Shown: positions 1-7,514, counted from the stretch's first letter. The stretch: DNA of 24,599 bases from DASXMT01 sp036521415 (GCA_036521415.1 DATDHU010000016.1:1-24599); one strand, 5' to 3'. Notes: a model not told the origin generated them from the letters alone. Numbers and translations: made by a program.

Positions 1-543
1 CGGGAGGCGTTCGTCGCCGTCGGTCTCGACTCGGCCGAATTGGGAAACCCGCCGTCCAAGTTCAGGGCCGTGTTCGAACGGGCGCGGGCCGAAGGGCTCC
101 TCACCGTGGCCCACGCCGGAGAGGAGGGGCCACCCAGCTACATCAGCGAGGCTCTCGACCTGCTCAAGGTCCGGCGGATCGATCACGGCGTCCGCTGCCT
201 CGAGGACGAGGTGCTGGTGAAGCGGCTCGTGACCGAGCAGGTCCCCCTGACCGTGTGTCCATTGTCCAACGTGAAGCTCAGGGTGTTCCCCTCCCTCGGC
301 CAGCACGACCTGCGCCGCCTGCTCGATGCCGGCCTGGTCGTCACCGTGAACTCGGACGACCCCGCGTACTTCGGCGGGTACGTGGCTGACAACCTTGCCG
401 ACACAGCCCACGCCCTCGACCTCTCCGGCCCCCAGATCGTGCAGCTGGTCACCAACTCGTTCGACGCCTCATTCCTTTCCCCGGCGGAAAAGGAGCGCCA
501 CCGCGCCGATATCCGCCGCGCGGCCGAGGCACTGCTCCGGTGA
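1..543 (+). CDS. add: Adenosine deaminase, 3' part (5' end outside window)
   Basis: This is the C-terminal part of a purine deaminase that hydrolyses adenosine to inosine and ammonia in the cytosol, as part of purine salvage. The frame is open from base 1 (GLDSAELGNPP in the first codons), so the gene starts before the window and the TTG at 40 is not its start. Visible active-site motifs of the family are HAGEEGP (catalytic Glu, about 112-132), RIDHGVRC (His, about 175-198), PLTVCPLSNVKL, and TVNSDDPAYFGG (zinc/catalytic Asp pair, about 343-378). The reading continues cleanly to TGA at 541. The stop overlaps the GTG start of the next gene (GTGA), so the ABC transporter is probably translated by coupling. 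The functional link to the transporter is unknown. The identification is firm; the N-terminal zinc ligands cannot be checked. Confidence 0.93.
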   Translation, partial: REAFVAVGLDSAELGNPPSKFRAVFERARAEGLLTVAHAGEEGPPSYISEALDLLKVRRIDHGVRCLEDEVLVKRLVTEQVPLTVCPLSNVKLRVFPSLGQHDLRRLLDAGLVVTVNSDDPAYFGGYVADNLADTAHALDLSGPQIVQLVTNSFDASFLSPAEKERHRADIRRAAEALLR

Positions 544-1532
544 CCGGCACCACCACCGAGGACCGCGTTGCGCCGACGGAGCTCGACCAGGCCATCATCC
601 GCACCACCGACCTGGTCAAGGTCTATCCGGGCACCGACTTCCGAGCGGTCGACGAGTTGAGCCTGACCGTTCGGGCGGGAGAGATCTTCGGGCTGCTCGG
701 CCCCAACGGCGCCGGCAAGACGACCACGGTCGGGGTCCTGACGACCAGGGTCATCCCGACCTCCGGGTCGGCGTCCGTCGGGGGCATCGACGTGGTGGCC
801 CATCCGGCCCTGTCCAAGCAGCTGTTGGGCGTGGTCTCCCAGCAGAACACGCTCGACCGCCAGCTCAACGTGTGGGAGAACCTCTACTTCCACGGGCGCC
901 TCTTCGGCATCGGGGCCAGGGAGTCGCGTCGGACGGCCACCGAGCTGCTGGAAAAGTTCCAGCTGACCAAGTGGGCCAAGGCCTCGATCTACGCCCTCTC
1001 GGGGGGGATGGCCCAGCGCCTCATGGTGGCGCGATCCATCTTCCACCGGCCCGCCGTGCTCTTCCTCGACGAGCCCACCGCCGGGCTCGACCCCCAGAGC
1101 CGCCTGGCCCTGTGGGAGATCCTGCGCGAGCTCAATCGCGATGGTCAGACCATCCTGCTGACTACCCATTACATGGAAGAGGCCGACCAGCTCTGTGCCC
1201 GGGTGGCGATCATGGACCACGGCAAGGTCCTGGCCCTCGACACGCCGGCCAAGCTCAAACAAGGCGTGGGTGCGGACACCATCGTGACCGTCAAGGCCTC
1301 GGGCGATCCCGCTGCGCTGACCGCAGCCATCACCCAGAACGTGACCGGGGTGACCAAGAGCCGGACCATCGACGGCGGCGTCGAGCTCCACGTTCGGGCG
1401 GGCGAGCGACTGGTACCCCGGATCGTGACCGCGGCCGAAGGGGCCGGGTTCCCCGTCGCCGATCTCTCGGTGGCCGAGCCCAGCTTGGAGACCGTCTTCA
1501 TCAGCTTGACGGGCAAGGAGCTGCGAGAGTGA
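540..1532 (+). CDS. ABC transporter ATP-binding protein, DrrA-like
   Basis: This is a 330-residue nucleotide-binding subunit of an ABC-2 type exporter, acting at the inner face of the membrane. Visible motifs are Walker A GPNGAGKT (54-61), Q-loop QQN (101-103), signature LSGGM (153-157), Walker B VLFLDE with catalytic Glu178, the D-loop AGLD and the H-loop TTH (His210). About 100 further residues form the C-terminal extension seen in the daunorubicin-resistance (DrrA) group. The GTG start overlaps the stop of the adenosine deaminase gene, and the stop overlaps the GTG of the permease, so the three genes are translationally coupled. The DrrA family exports drugs, lipids or polyketides, but similarity does not fix the substrate here. 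Family assignment is certain; substrate is open. Confidence 0.95.
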   Translation: MTGTTTEDRVAPTELDQAIIRTTDLVKVYPGTDFRAVDELSLTVRAGEIFGLLGPNGAGKTTTVGVLTTRVIPTSGSASVGGIDVVAHPALSKQLLGVVSQQNTLDRQLNVWENLYFHGRLFGIGARESRRTATELLEKFQLTKWAKASIYALSGGMAQRLMVARSIFHRPAVLFLDEPTAGLDPQSRLALWEILRELNRDGQTILLTTHYMEEADQLCARVAIMDHGKVLALDTPAKLKQGVGADTIVTVKASGDPAALTAAITQNVTGVTKSRTIDGGVELHVRAGERLVPRIVTAAEGAGFPVADLSVAEPSLETVFISLTGKELRE

Positions 1533-2419
1533 CGACGACCGTCGACCCGACCCGTACCTATGGGGGTCACCGGGTGGCCCGGGCTCCGACGCGCTCGGCC
1601 GGGGCGGCGAGCTGGCTCGCGCTCCGGGCCCTCATCCTGCGCGACCTGGTCGTGCTGAAGAAGAACTTCGTCGAGTTCGCCGTGCGCACCCTGGTGCAGC
1701 CATTCTTGCTCTGTTTCGTGTTCCTGTACGTCTTTCCCAAGATCGGCCAGGGCATCGGCGGCGGCGGCAGTGCCCAGTCCGAGTCCGGTTTCGCTACCGT
1801 GCTGGTGGCCGGCGTGGTGGGGATATCGATCATGTTCCAGGGCGTCCAGGCGGTGGCGATGCAATTGGCGCAGGAGTTCGGCTTCACCCGGGAGATCGAG
1901 GACCGGGTGCAGGCCCCGTGTCCCATATGGCTGGTGGCCACATCGAAGGTGCTCTCCGGAGGAGCCCAGGGGATCATCTCGGCCATCATCGTGCTGCCCA
2001 TCGCCTCGGTCGTCCATGCCCCAGGGGTGAAGCCCGACCTTTCGTTCCACTGGTGGATCGTGGTCACCATTGTGCCCCTGGCCTGCATCGCCATGACCTC
2101 GCTGGGGTTGGTCCTGGGAACGAGCTTCGAGCCACGCAACATCGGGCTCATGTTCGGGTTCGTCGTGCTGCCGATCACCTTCCTCGGGGGCACCTACTAC
2201 GAGTGGACCCGGCTGGCTCCGGTGAAGATCGGCGGTTTCCACTGGCTGCAGACCCTGGTGCTGATCAACCCGCTCATCTACGTCAACGAGGGCATGCGGG
2301 CCGCGTTTACCGATGCACCGCACATGCATCTCTATGTGATCTATCCGGTGATCGTGGCGTTCATCGCCGCCTTCATGGCCATCGGCCTCCGGAACTTCCG
2401 CGGCAAAGTCCTCAGCTGA
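1529..2419 (+). CDS. ABC-2 type transporter permease, DrrB-like
   Basis: This is a 296-residue integral membrane subunit that pairs with the preceding ATPase to form an exporter. After a basic N-terminus (about 1-50) there are roughly six hydrophobic segments: about 54-70, 90-110, 146-162, 175-198, 205-222 and 267-287. Near the C-terminus is NPLIYVNEGMRAAF (247-260), typical of ABC-2 permeases. The frame stays open far upstream, but the part before 1529 is antisense-like shadow of the ATPase gene. The GTG at 1529 overlaps the ATPase stop in a GTGA and gives the usual length for DrrB-type permeases, so I take it as the start. A short Gly-rich stretch (76-80) lies in the first external loop. 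Substrate is unknown. Confidence 0.92.
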   Translation: MTTTVDPTRTYGGHRVARAPTRSAGAASWLALRALILRDLVVLKKNFVEFAVRTLVQPFLLCFVFLYVFPKIGQGIGGGGSAQSESGFATVLVAGVVGISIMFQGVQAVAMQLAQEFGFTREIEDRVQAPCPIWLVATSKVLSGGAQGIISAIIVLPIASVVHAPGVKPDLSFHWWIVVTIVPLACIAMTSLGLVLGTSFEPRNIGLMFGFVVLPITFLGGTYYEWTRLAPVKIGGFHWLQTLVLINPLIYVNEGMRAAFTDAPHMHLYVIYPVIVAFIAAFMAIGLRNFRGKVLS

Positions 2420-2434
2420 ACCGGGCTGTCCCGA

Positions 2435-2456
2435 ACCGGTCCAGAGCTGGTCCGGT
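2435..2456. terminator. Hairpin between convergent genes (possible bidirectional terminator)
   Basis: ACCGG and CCGGT arms flank an inner CCA/TGG pairing, with one T-T mismatch and a short GAGC loop. It sits exactly between the permease stop (2419) and the bsaP stop (2462). There is no T-tract, so intrinsic termination is only plausible. Confidence 0.4.
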
Positions 2457-2461
2457 GCCGG

Positions 2462-2644
2462 TCAGTGGCCGGCGACCAGGTCTCCGTGGTCGCGGCAGCG
2501 GGCCCGGTAGCCGCCGGGTCTGACCGTCACCGTCAGGCGCCGGCCACAGGTGGGACAGAACCGGGGTGGGTCGAGCTCGCGCCCGCAACCCGCGCACTGC
2601 TGGACCACTGCGCCGCAGCCGGTGCAGTGGACGGGGTCAGTCAC
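2462..2644 (-). CDS. bsaP: Biotin synthase auxiliary protein BsaP-like, Cys-rich
   Basis: This is a 60-residue protein encoded 14 bases downstream of bioB on the same strand. The C-terminal half has PPRFCPTCGRRL and, after VRPGGY, RARCRDHG, so Cys30, Cys33, Cys50 and His53 form a CxxC plus CxxH cluster-binding set. This resembles the small actinobacterial BsaP family, which mycobacterial biotin synthases need to convert dethiobiotin to biotin (knowledge from the family). The N-terminal half adds a second pair, CTGC (7-10) and CAGC (17-20), which looks like an independent zinc or Fe-S knuckle and is not part of the BsaP core as I know it. I chose GTG at 2644 because it lies after the bioB stop and is preceded closely by an AGG; a longer form would overlap bioB. 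An alternative reading is a generic zinc-ribbon protein, but position beside bioB favours BsaP. Confidence 0.75.
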   Translation of the reverse strand: MTDPVHCTGCGAVVQQCAGCGRELDPPRFCPTCGRRLTVTVRPGGYRARCRDHGDLVAGH

Positions 2645-2658
2645 CTCGGCCGGCCGGC

Positions 2659-3765
2659 TCAGAGGACACCGGTCAGCGTGCCGACGGGCATACGGAGGTC
2701 GGCCAGCATCTGGAGGTCCTGGTCGGCGGAGCGACCCAGGGTGGTCAGGTAGTTGCCCACGATCAGGGCGTTGATGCCCGATGTGAGGCCCATGGACTGC
2801 AGGTCGCGCAAGGTCACCTCGCGGCCTCCCGCGTAACGCAGGATGACGCCGGGGAGCCCCAGCCGGAACAGGGCGATCCAGCGGATCGCCTCCCAGGCGC
2901 CGACGGGCTGCCGGTCGTCGAGGGGGGTACCGGGACGGGGGTTGAGGAAGTTGAGCGGGACCTCGGTGGGGTCGAGCTCTTGGAGCTGGGTGAGCAGCTC
3001 CACCCGCTGGTCGTCGGTCTCGCCCATCCCGATGAGCGCGCCGCAGCACAGCTCCATCCCGTGGTCGCGCACCAGTCGGCACGTGGCCTCGCGCTCTTCC
3101 CAGGTATGAGAGGTGACCACGTTGGCAAAGTACGACCTGGCCGTCTCGAGGTTGTGGTTGTAGCGGTGGACGCCCCCCTCGGCCAGCCGGCGGGCCTGGT
3201 CCTCGGTGAGAAGGCCGGCACTGACGGCCACGTTCAGCCCCGTCGAGTCGCGCACCAACGGGACCAGCTCCAAGATGCGGCTCAGGGTTCGCTCGTCGGG
3301 GCCCCTGATGGCCAGCACGATGCAGAATTCGGAGGCGCCCGAGGCCTTTGTCTCCCGGGCCGCTTCGAGGACCTCGTCCGCATCGAGGAAGGGGGTGGCC
3401 TTCACCGGTGTCTCGAACCGGGACGACTGCGAGCAGAAGTGGCAGTCCTCCGGGCAGCCGCCGGTCTTGGCCGAGAGGATGCCCTCGACCTCGACCTCGG
3501 GCCCGCACCAGGCCAGCCGGACCTGGTGGGCCAGGGCGGCGAGCGAGGTGACCAATCGGTCGGGCAGCTCGGCCAGGGCGCCGAGCTCTGAGGCTGTGAG
3601 CAGGCGACGCTCGTCGAGCAGGGCGGCCTCCGCGCCGGCCAGCCTCTTCCGGGCCGCCTTGGAGTCGATCTCCGGACGCTCGGCTTCCGGTGCGGTCGAA
3701 CGCCGGTTGGGCACGCCGAGGGTGACGGTGGTACGAGTGGTAGTAGCAGTGGCGTCGCCGGGCAT
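2659..3765 (-). CDS. bioB: Biotin synthase (radical SAM)
   Basis: This is a 368-residue radical-SAM enzyme that inserts sulfur into dethiobiotin, the last step of biotin synthesis. The SAM-cluster motif is CPEDCHFC (Cys104, Cys108, Cys111). YNHNLET (202-208), GMGE (246-249), NPRPGTPL and LRYAGGRE are characteristic; the last carries the Arg expected near the auxiliary cluster. Of the three auxiliary-cluster cysteines, Cys148 (EFCIV) and Cys240 (ELCCG) are present. The middle one, Cys128 in E. coli, should fall in GLNVAVSAGLLTED, which has no cysteine (Val181 or Ala180 takes its place). The first 45 residues are Thr/Arg-rich and poorly conserved. ATG at 3765 is supported by a TACCGT -10-like box six bases upstream and the lack of a Shine-Dalgarno sequence, suggesting a leaderless mRNA. 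It forms a two-gene unit with bsaP. Confidence 0.95.
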   Translation of the reverse strand: MPGDATATTTRTTVTLGVPNRRSTAPEAERPEIDSKAARKRLAGAEAALLDERRLLTASELGALAELPDRLVTSLAALAHQVRLAWCGPEVEVEGILSAKTGGCPEDCHFCSQSSRFETPVKATPFLDADEVLEAARETKASGASEFCIVLAIRGPDERTLSRILELVPLVRDSTGLNVAVSAGLLTEDQARRLAEGGVHRYNHNLETARSYFANVVTSHTWEEREATCRLVRDHGMELCCGALIGMGETDDQRVELLTQLQELDPTEVPLNFLNPRPGTPLDDRQPVGAWEAIRWIALFRLGLPGVILRYAGGREVTLRDLQSMGLTSGINALIVGNYLTTLGRSADQDLQMLADLRMPVGTLTGVL

Positions 3766-3771
3766 GGCTGT

Positions 3772-3777
3772 ACGGTA
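3772..3777 (-). promoter_or_regulatory. Putative -10 box of leaderless bioB
   Basis: TACCGT reads toward bioB and ends six bases before its ATG, the spacing expected when transcription starts at the start codon. No ribosome binding site lies between. No convincing -35 was seen. Confidence 0.45.
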
Positions 3778-3830
3778 GCGGCCCGCCCACCAGTGACGAA
3801 ATCAGAACCGCCGAACGACAGGAGACGTAC

Positions 3831-5129
3831 GTGGCCTGGGACTTTTCAACCGAGCCGGAATTCGAGGAGAAACTGGCCTGGATGCGCTCGTTCGTCCGGG
3901 ACGAGATTTTCCCCCTCGAGACGCTGGACCTCTCGCACACGGCGATGCTCGAGGCCGTCGCCCCTCTCAAAGAGGAGGTGAAGAAGCGCGGGCTATGGGC
4001 GTCCCACTTGCCGCCCGAGCTCGGTGGCGGCGGCTTCGGACAGGTGAAGCTGGGCCTTATGCACGAGATCCTGGGCCAGACGCCCTACGGCCCGGTGGTC
4101 TTCGGAAACAACGCCCCGGACTCGGGCAACGCCGAGCTTCTCGCCATCGGCATCGGATCATCGGGCCGCGAGGACCAACGCGAACGTTGGCTCATGCCCC
4201 TGCTCGACGGTCGCATGTTCAGTGGGTTCTCGATGACAGAGCCGGGCGCCGGCGCCGACCCAACTCTGATCGCCACCCAGGCGGTCCGGGACGGGGACGA
4301 ATGGGTCATCGACGGGCACAAGTGGTTCACGTCCAACGGCTCGGTGGCCGACTTCCTCATCGTCATGGCGGTGACCAACCCGGATGTCCACCCCTACAAA
4401 GGGTGTTCGATGATCATCGTTCCGGCCGACGCACCCGGGGTGGACATCGTGCGGGACATCGCCACGATGGAGGACCCGGTCGAGCACTTCGGCGTCTTCG
4501 GCGGCCACGCCGAGATCGTCTACCGGGAGGTCCGGGTCCCCTACGAGAACCTGGTGGGCAACGAGGGTGAGGGTTTCCTCCTGGCCCAGCAGCGCCTCGG
4601 GCCGGGCCGCATCCATCACTGCATGCGATGGCTGGGCCAGTCGAAGCGAGCTTTCGACATGATGTGCGAGCGGGCGGTGTCCCGCTACACCCACAAGTCC
4701 ACGCTGGCCGAGAAGCAGACGGTGCAGAACTGGGTGGCCGACTCCCTGGCCGAGATGACCGCAGCGCGGCTGATGACGCTGTACGCGGCGTGGAAGATGG
4801 ACCAGGAGGGCGCCGCCGCGGCCCGGGTCGAGATCGCCATGATCAAGTACTACGGCGCCAGCGTGCTCTACAACGTCATCGACCGGGCCATTCAGGTCCA
4901 CGGATCCCTCGGGTTCTCGACCGACCTCCCCTTGGAGGCGATGTACCGGCGGGCCCGGGCAGCACGGATCTACGACGGGCCCGACGAGGTGCACAAGGTG
5001 ACCGTGGCCCGCCGGGTGTTGAAGGAGTACGCGCCGGTTGACGTGCCCACCGAGCACGTACCCACCCGCCGCATCGCGGCCAAAGACCGGTTCGCATCCC
5101 TCCTCGACTCGGCCACGGCCGACGGCTGA
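3831..5129 (+). CDS. Acyl-CoA dehydrogenase family protein (ACAD10/11-like)
   Basis: This 432-residue FAD flavoenzyme is of the acyl-CoA dehydrogenase fold, which oxidises acyl-CoA thioesters at the alpha-beta bond. The FAD/substrate motif FSMTEPGAGADPT (133-145) is followed by WVIDGHKWFTSNG (158-170). The C-terminal helical domain holds QVHGSLGFSTDLPLE and RIYDGPDEVHK. Asp382 stands where medium-chain enzymes carry the catalytic Glu (YEG); DGPDEVH is typical of the ACAD10/11 subgroup, so this is a family feature rather than damage. The GTG start has AGGAG at 3820-3824, six bases upstream. It is divergent from bioB across 65 bases. It probably acts in fatty-acid or branched-acid degradation; chain length cannot be told. 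Confidence 0.93.
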   Translation: MAWDFSTEPEFEEKLAWMRSFVRDEIFPLETLDLSHTAMLEAVAPLKEEVKKRGLWASHLPPELGGGGFGQVKLGLMHEILGQTPYGPVVFGNNAPDSGNAELLAIGIGSSGREDQRERWLMPLLDGRMFSGFSMTEPGAGADPTLIATQAVRDGDEWVIDGHKWFTSNGSVADFLIVMAVTNPDVHPYKGCSMIIVPADAPGVDIVRDIATMEDPVEHFGVFGGHAEIVYREVRVPYENLVGNEGEGFLLAQQRLGPGRIHHCMRWLGQSKRAFDMMCERAVSRYTHKSTLAEKQTVQNWVADSLAEMTAARLMTLYAAWKMDQEGAAAARVEIAMIKYYGASVLYNVIDRAIQVHGSLGFSTDLPLEAMYRRARAARIYDGPDEVHKVTVARRVLKEYAPVDVPTEHVPTRRIAAKDRFASLLDSATADG

Positions 5130-5139
5130 GCGTCTCGAC

Positions 5140-5784
5140 GTGCCGTCACCGAGTCGGGGCAGGGCTGTGCCGTCGTCGTCGAGCCGGGGCAAGTCGGTGC
5201 CGTCGTCACGCGGCAAGACCGTGCCGGCCGGTCTCGTCCTGACCCCGGGGGCCGGGGCGGGGAGTGATCATCCTTCGCTGGTCGCCATCGAGGAGGCCCT
5301 GGCTCCCGATGGCGTGCGGGTGGCGCGGGTCGATTTTCCCTATCGGCTGGCTGGGCGGAAGGCGCCGGACCGGCCGGTGGTGTTGCTGACTACGGTGATC
5401 GAGGCGACGGACGCCTTGGCCACCGAGCTCGGCGTCGACGGCAACAGGATCGCGGTGGGCGGGCGCTCCATGGGTGGGCGCATGTGTTCCATGGCCGTGG
5501 CCGACGGCATGGCCGCGGCTGCCCTCGTCCTAGTGAGCTACCCGCTCCACCCGCCGGGAAAGCCCGACCGGCTCCGGACCGAACATTTCGAGGCGATTAC
5601 TGTCCCCTGCCTGTTCGTCTCGGGTACCCGCGACTCGTTCGGCACGCCGTCCGAGCTGGAGTCGGCAACGGCGGCCATTGCCGGTCCGGTGACCCATGTC
5701 TGGATCGAGGGCGGCGACCACGGACTTCGTCGCAAGGATGCACAGGTGGCCCAGCACGTTCGGGACTGGTTCATCAAGCTCTGA
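5140..5784 (+). CDS. Alpha/beta hydrolase, KANL3/Tex30-like
   Basis: This is a small hydrolase of about 214 residues. The nucleophile elbow GGRSMGG puts Ser110 as nucleophile; SGTRDSFG gives Asp165 and EGGDHGL gives His194, a complete triad. TPGAGAGSDHPSL (35-47) matches the oxyanion region of the KANL3/Tex30 group. No substrate is known for the bacterial members. The start is uncertain: in-frame GTGs at 5140, 5167, 5197 and 5221 all fall within a degenerate repeat of VPSxxSRGK type, and none has a clear Shine-Dalgarno sequence. The frame also stays open back into the acyl-CoA dehydrogenase gene. I took the first GTG after the upstream stop. It follows that gene by 10 bases and is likely co-transcribed. 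Confidence 0.82.
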   Translation: MPSPSRGRAVPSSSSRGKSVPSSRGKTVPAGLVLTPGAGAGSDHPSLVAIEEALAPDGVRVARVDFPYRLAGRKAPDRPVVLLTTVIEATDALATELGVDGNRIAVGGRSMGGRMCSMAVADGMAAAALVLVSYPLHPPGKPDRLRTEHFEAITVPCLFVSGTRDSFGTPSELESATAAIAGPVTHVWIEGGDHGLRRKDAQVAQHVRDWFIKL

Positions 5785-5809
5785 CCTCGTGCACGTCGAC
5801 TGTTGCCCG

Positions 5810-5835
5810 CCGAGAGCCCCGGCCCTCCGGCTCGG
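5810..5835. terminator. GC-rich imperfect hairpin between convergent genes
   Basis: CCGAGAGCC and GGCTCGG form an imperfect stem with a GC-rich loop, between the hydrolase stop (5784) and the ahcY stop (5838). There is no T-run; a terminator role is inferred from position. Confidence 0.33.
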
Positions 5836-5837
5836 AA

Positions 5838-7286
5838 TCAGTACCGGTACGAATCGGGCTTGAACGGCCCGTCGACCGAGACGCCGATGTAGTCGGCCTG
5901 CTCCTCGGTAAGCGTCGTCAGCCGGACGCCCAGTGCGTCGAGGTGGAGGCGGGCCACCTTCTCGTCGAGGTGCTTGGGCAGCACGTACACCTTGTTCTCG
6001 TACTGGCCGGACTGGGTGAACAGCTCGACTTGGGCCATGGTCTGGTTGGTGAACGAGTTCGACATGACGAAGCTGGGGTGGCCGGTGGCGTTGCCCAGGT
6101 TGAGGAGTCGGCCCTCCGAGAGCACGATCACGGCGTGGCCGTCGGAGAAGACCCACTTGTCCACCTGAGGCTTGATGTTGATCCGCTCGACGCCTTCGAC
6201 CTTGGCCAGGCCGGCCATGTCGATCTCATTGTCGAAGTGGCCGATGTTCCCCACAATTGCCTGGTGCTTCATCTTGGCCATGTCCCCAGCGGTGATGACA
6301 TCCTTGTTGCCTGTGGTGGTCACGAAGATATCGGCGGTTTCGACCACGTCATCCAGCGTCGCCACCTGGTAGCCCTCCATGGCCGCTTGGAGTGCGCAGA
6401 TCGGGTCGACCTCGGTGACGACCACCCGGGCCCCCTGCCCGCGCAGTGATTCGGTGCATCCCTTTCCCACGTCGCCGTAGCCACAGACCACCGCCACCTT
6501 TCCGCCGATGAGCACGTCGGTGGCCCGGTTGATGCCGTCGACCAACGAGTGGCGGCAGCCGTACTTGTTGTCGAACTTCGACTTGGTGACCGCGTCGTTG
6601 ACGTTGATGGCCGGGAAAAGCAGCTCGCCGTTGCGCTCCATCTCGATCAGTCGGTGGACTCCGGTCGTCGTTTCCTCTGAGACGCCCTTGATGCCGTTGG
6701 CGATGGTGGTCCATCGTTGGGCGTCATCGGCCAGGCTGGCCGTGAGCAGGCCGAGGACTACGCCGAACTCCTCGGAGTCGGCGGTGGACGGATCGGGGAC
6801 GCCGCCCACCTTCTCGAACTCGACTCCCTTGTGCACCAGCAATGTGGCGTCACCGCCGTCGTCGAGGATCATGGTGGGGCCTTCGGCCGGCCATACAAGG
6901 GCCTGCTCGGTGCACCACCAGTACTCCTCGAGGCTCTCGCCCTTCCAGGCAAACACCGGGACACCCTTCGGGTCGTCGGCGGTGCCGTCTGGCCCGACGG
7001 CCACAGCCGCAGCGGCGTGATCCTGGGTGGAGAAGATGTTGCAGCTGGCCCACCGCACCTCGGCGCCCAGTGCAGTCAGCGTCTCGATCAGGACGGCGGT
7101 CTGGACGGTCATGTGCAGCGAACCGGTGATCCGGGCCCCACGGAGTGGCTTCTCGGTCCCGAACTCGGCGCGCATGGCCATGAGGCCGGGCATCTCGTGC
7201 TCGGCGAGCACGATCTCCTTGCGGCCGAACTCGGCGAGCGACAGGTCGGCGACCTTGAAGGCGGGGCGGTTCTGGTCGCTGGTCAT
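5838..7286 (-). CDS. ahcY: S-adenosylhomocysteinase
   Basis: This is a 482-residue NAD-dependent enzyme that splits S-adenosylhomocysteine into adenosine and homocysteine, relieving product inhibition of methyltransferases. Visible are GSLHMT (55-60), STQDHAAA (86-93), LDDGGD (141-146), KFDNKYGCRHSL with Cys244, the NAD-binding GYGDVGKG (269-276), GNIGHFDNEID and the C-terminal KPDSYRY. The stretch around 150-190 is the insertion seen in long bacterial forms and accounts for the length. The frame is open further upstream, but ATG at 7286 has AAGGAG five bases before it and begins the conserved region, so it is the start. No S-adenosylhomocysteine riboswitch could be recognised in the 228-base divergent region; a perfect palindrome lies at 7389-7406. 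The adenosine released would be a substrate for the deaminase at 1-543. Confidence 0.97.
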   Translation of the reverse strand: MTSDQNRPAFKVADLSLAEFGRKEIVLAEHEMPGLMAMRAEFGTEKPLRGARITGSLHMTVQTAVLIETLTALGAEVRWASCNIFSTQDHAAAAVAVGPDGTADDPKGVPVFAWKGESLEEYWWCTEQALVWPAEGPTMILDDGGDATLLVHKGVEFEKVGGVPDPSTADSEEFGVVLGLLTASLADDAQRWTTIANGIKGVSEETTTGVHRLIEMERNGELLFPAINVNDAVTKSKFDNKYGCRHSLVDGINRATDVLIGGKVAVVCGYGDVGKGCTESLRGQGARVVVTEVDPICALQAAMEGYQVATLDDVVETADIFVTTTGNKDVITAGDMAKMKHQAIVGNIGHFDNEIDMAGLAKVEGVERINIKPQVDKWVFSDGHAVIVLSEGRLLNLGNATGHPSFVMSNSFTNQTMAQVELFTQSGQYENKVYVLPKHLDEKVARLHLDALGVRLTTLTEEQADYIGVSVDGPFKPDSYRY

Positions 7287-7388
7287 GCGGTCTCCTTGTG
7301 CTGGGCCGCCCAGTCGTCGGGCGGCGCGAGTAGGGATACGGCGGCGCCCGGAACGGGGCGGTGGGCTGTCGACCCGAGTTGGGATGCC

Positions 7389-7406
7389 GAGGGGTCTCGA
7401 CCCCTC
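7389..7406. repeat. Perfect palindrome in the ahcY/hydrolase intergenic region
   Basis: GAGGGGTC and GACCCCTC arms are separated by two bases (TC). It lies about 100 bases before ahcY and the same distance before the divergent hydrolase. It may be an operator or an RNA hairpin in the ahcY leader. Confidence 0.5.
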
Positions 7407-7500
7407 AACGCTAGCGCAAGGGCACCTGCGAACCGGGCAGCGTACCGAACCGATCCCGGACATGCGGGGCACGGACAGAAGGGCGGTTCCCGGTACTCCC

Positions 7501-7506
7501 TAGAAT
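7501..7506 (+). promoter_or_regulatory. Putative -10 box of a leaderless hydrolase gene
   Basis: TAGAAT ends eight bases before the ATG at 7515, and no Shine-Dalgarno sequence is present, so the mRNA may start at or one base from the start codon. The same box and spacing recur before lysR at 23583. Confidence 0.5.
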
Positions 7507-7514
7507 CGCCGGAT

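Noticed and set aside
395..1528. Upstream extension of the permease frame, as if a 674-residue fusion
   Set aside because: The part before 1529 is Arg/Pro-rich shadow of the deaminase and ATPase genes; a GTGA overlap gives a normal permease start.
183..2329. Long antisense open frames opposite the ABC transporter genes
   Set aside because: They mirror the codon pattern of clear ABC genes, are composed of Gly/Arg/His-rich sequence and show no family motifs; typical shadows in GC-rich DNA.
2462..3970. One long minus-strand frame covering both bioB and bsaP
   Set aside because: Only its last 60 residues are protein-like; the rest is a shadow of bioB in another frame.
7287..7514. S-adenosylhomocysteine riboswitch before ahcY
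   Set aside because: The conserved GAGGAGCGCTGC and AACGGCGCTC-type segments are not present on the ahcY strand.
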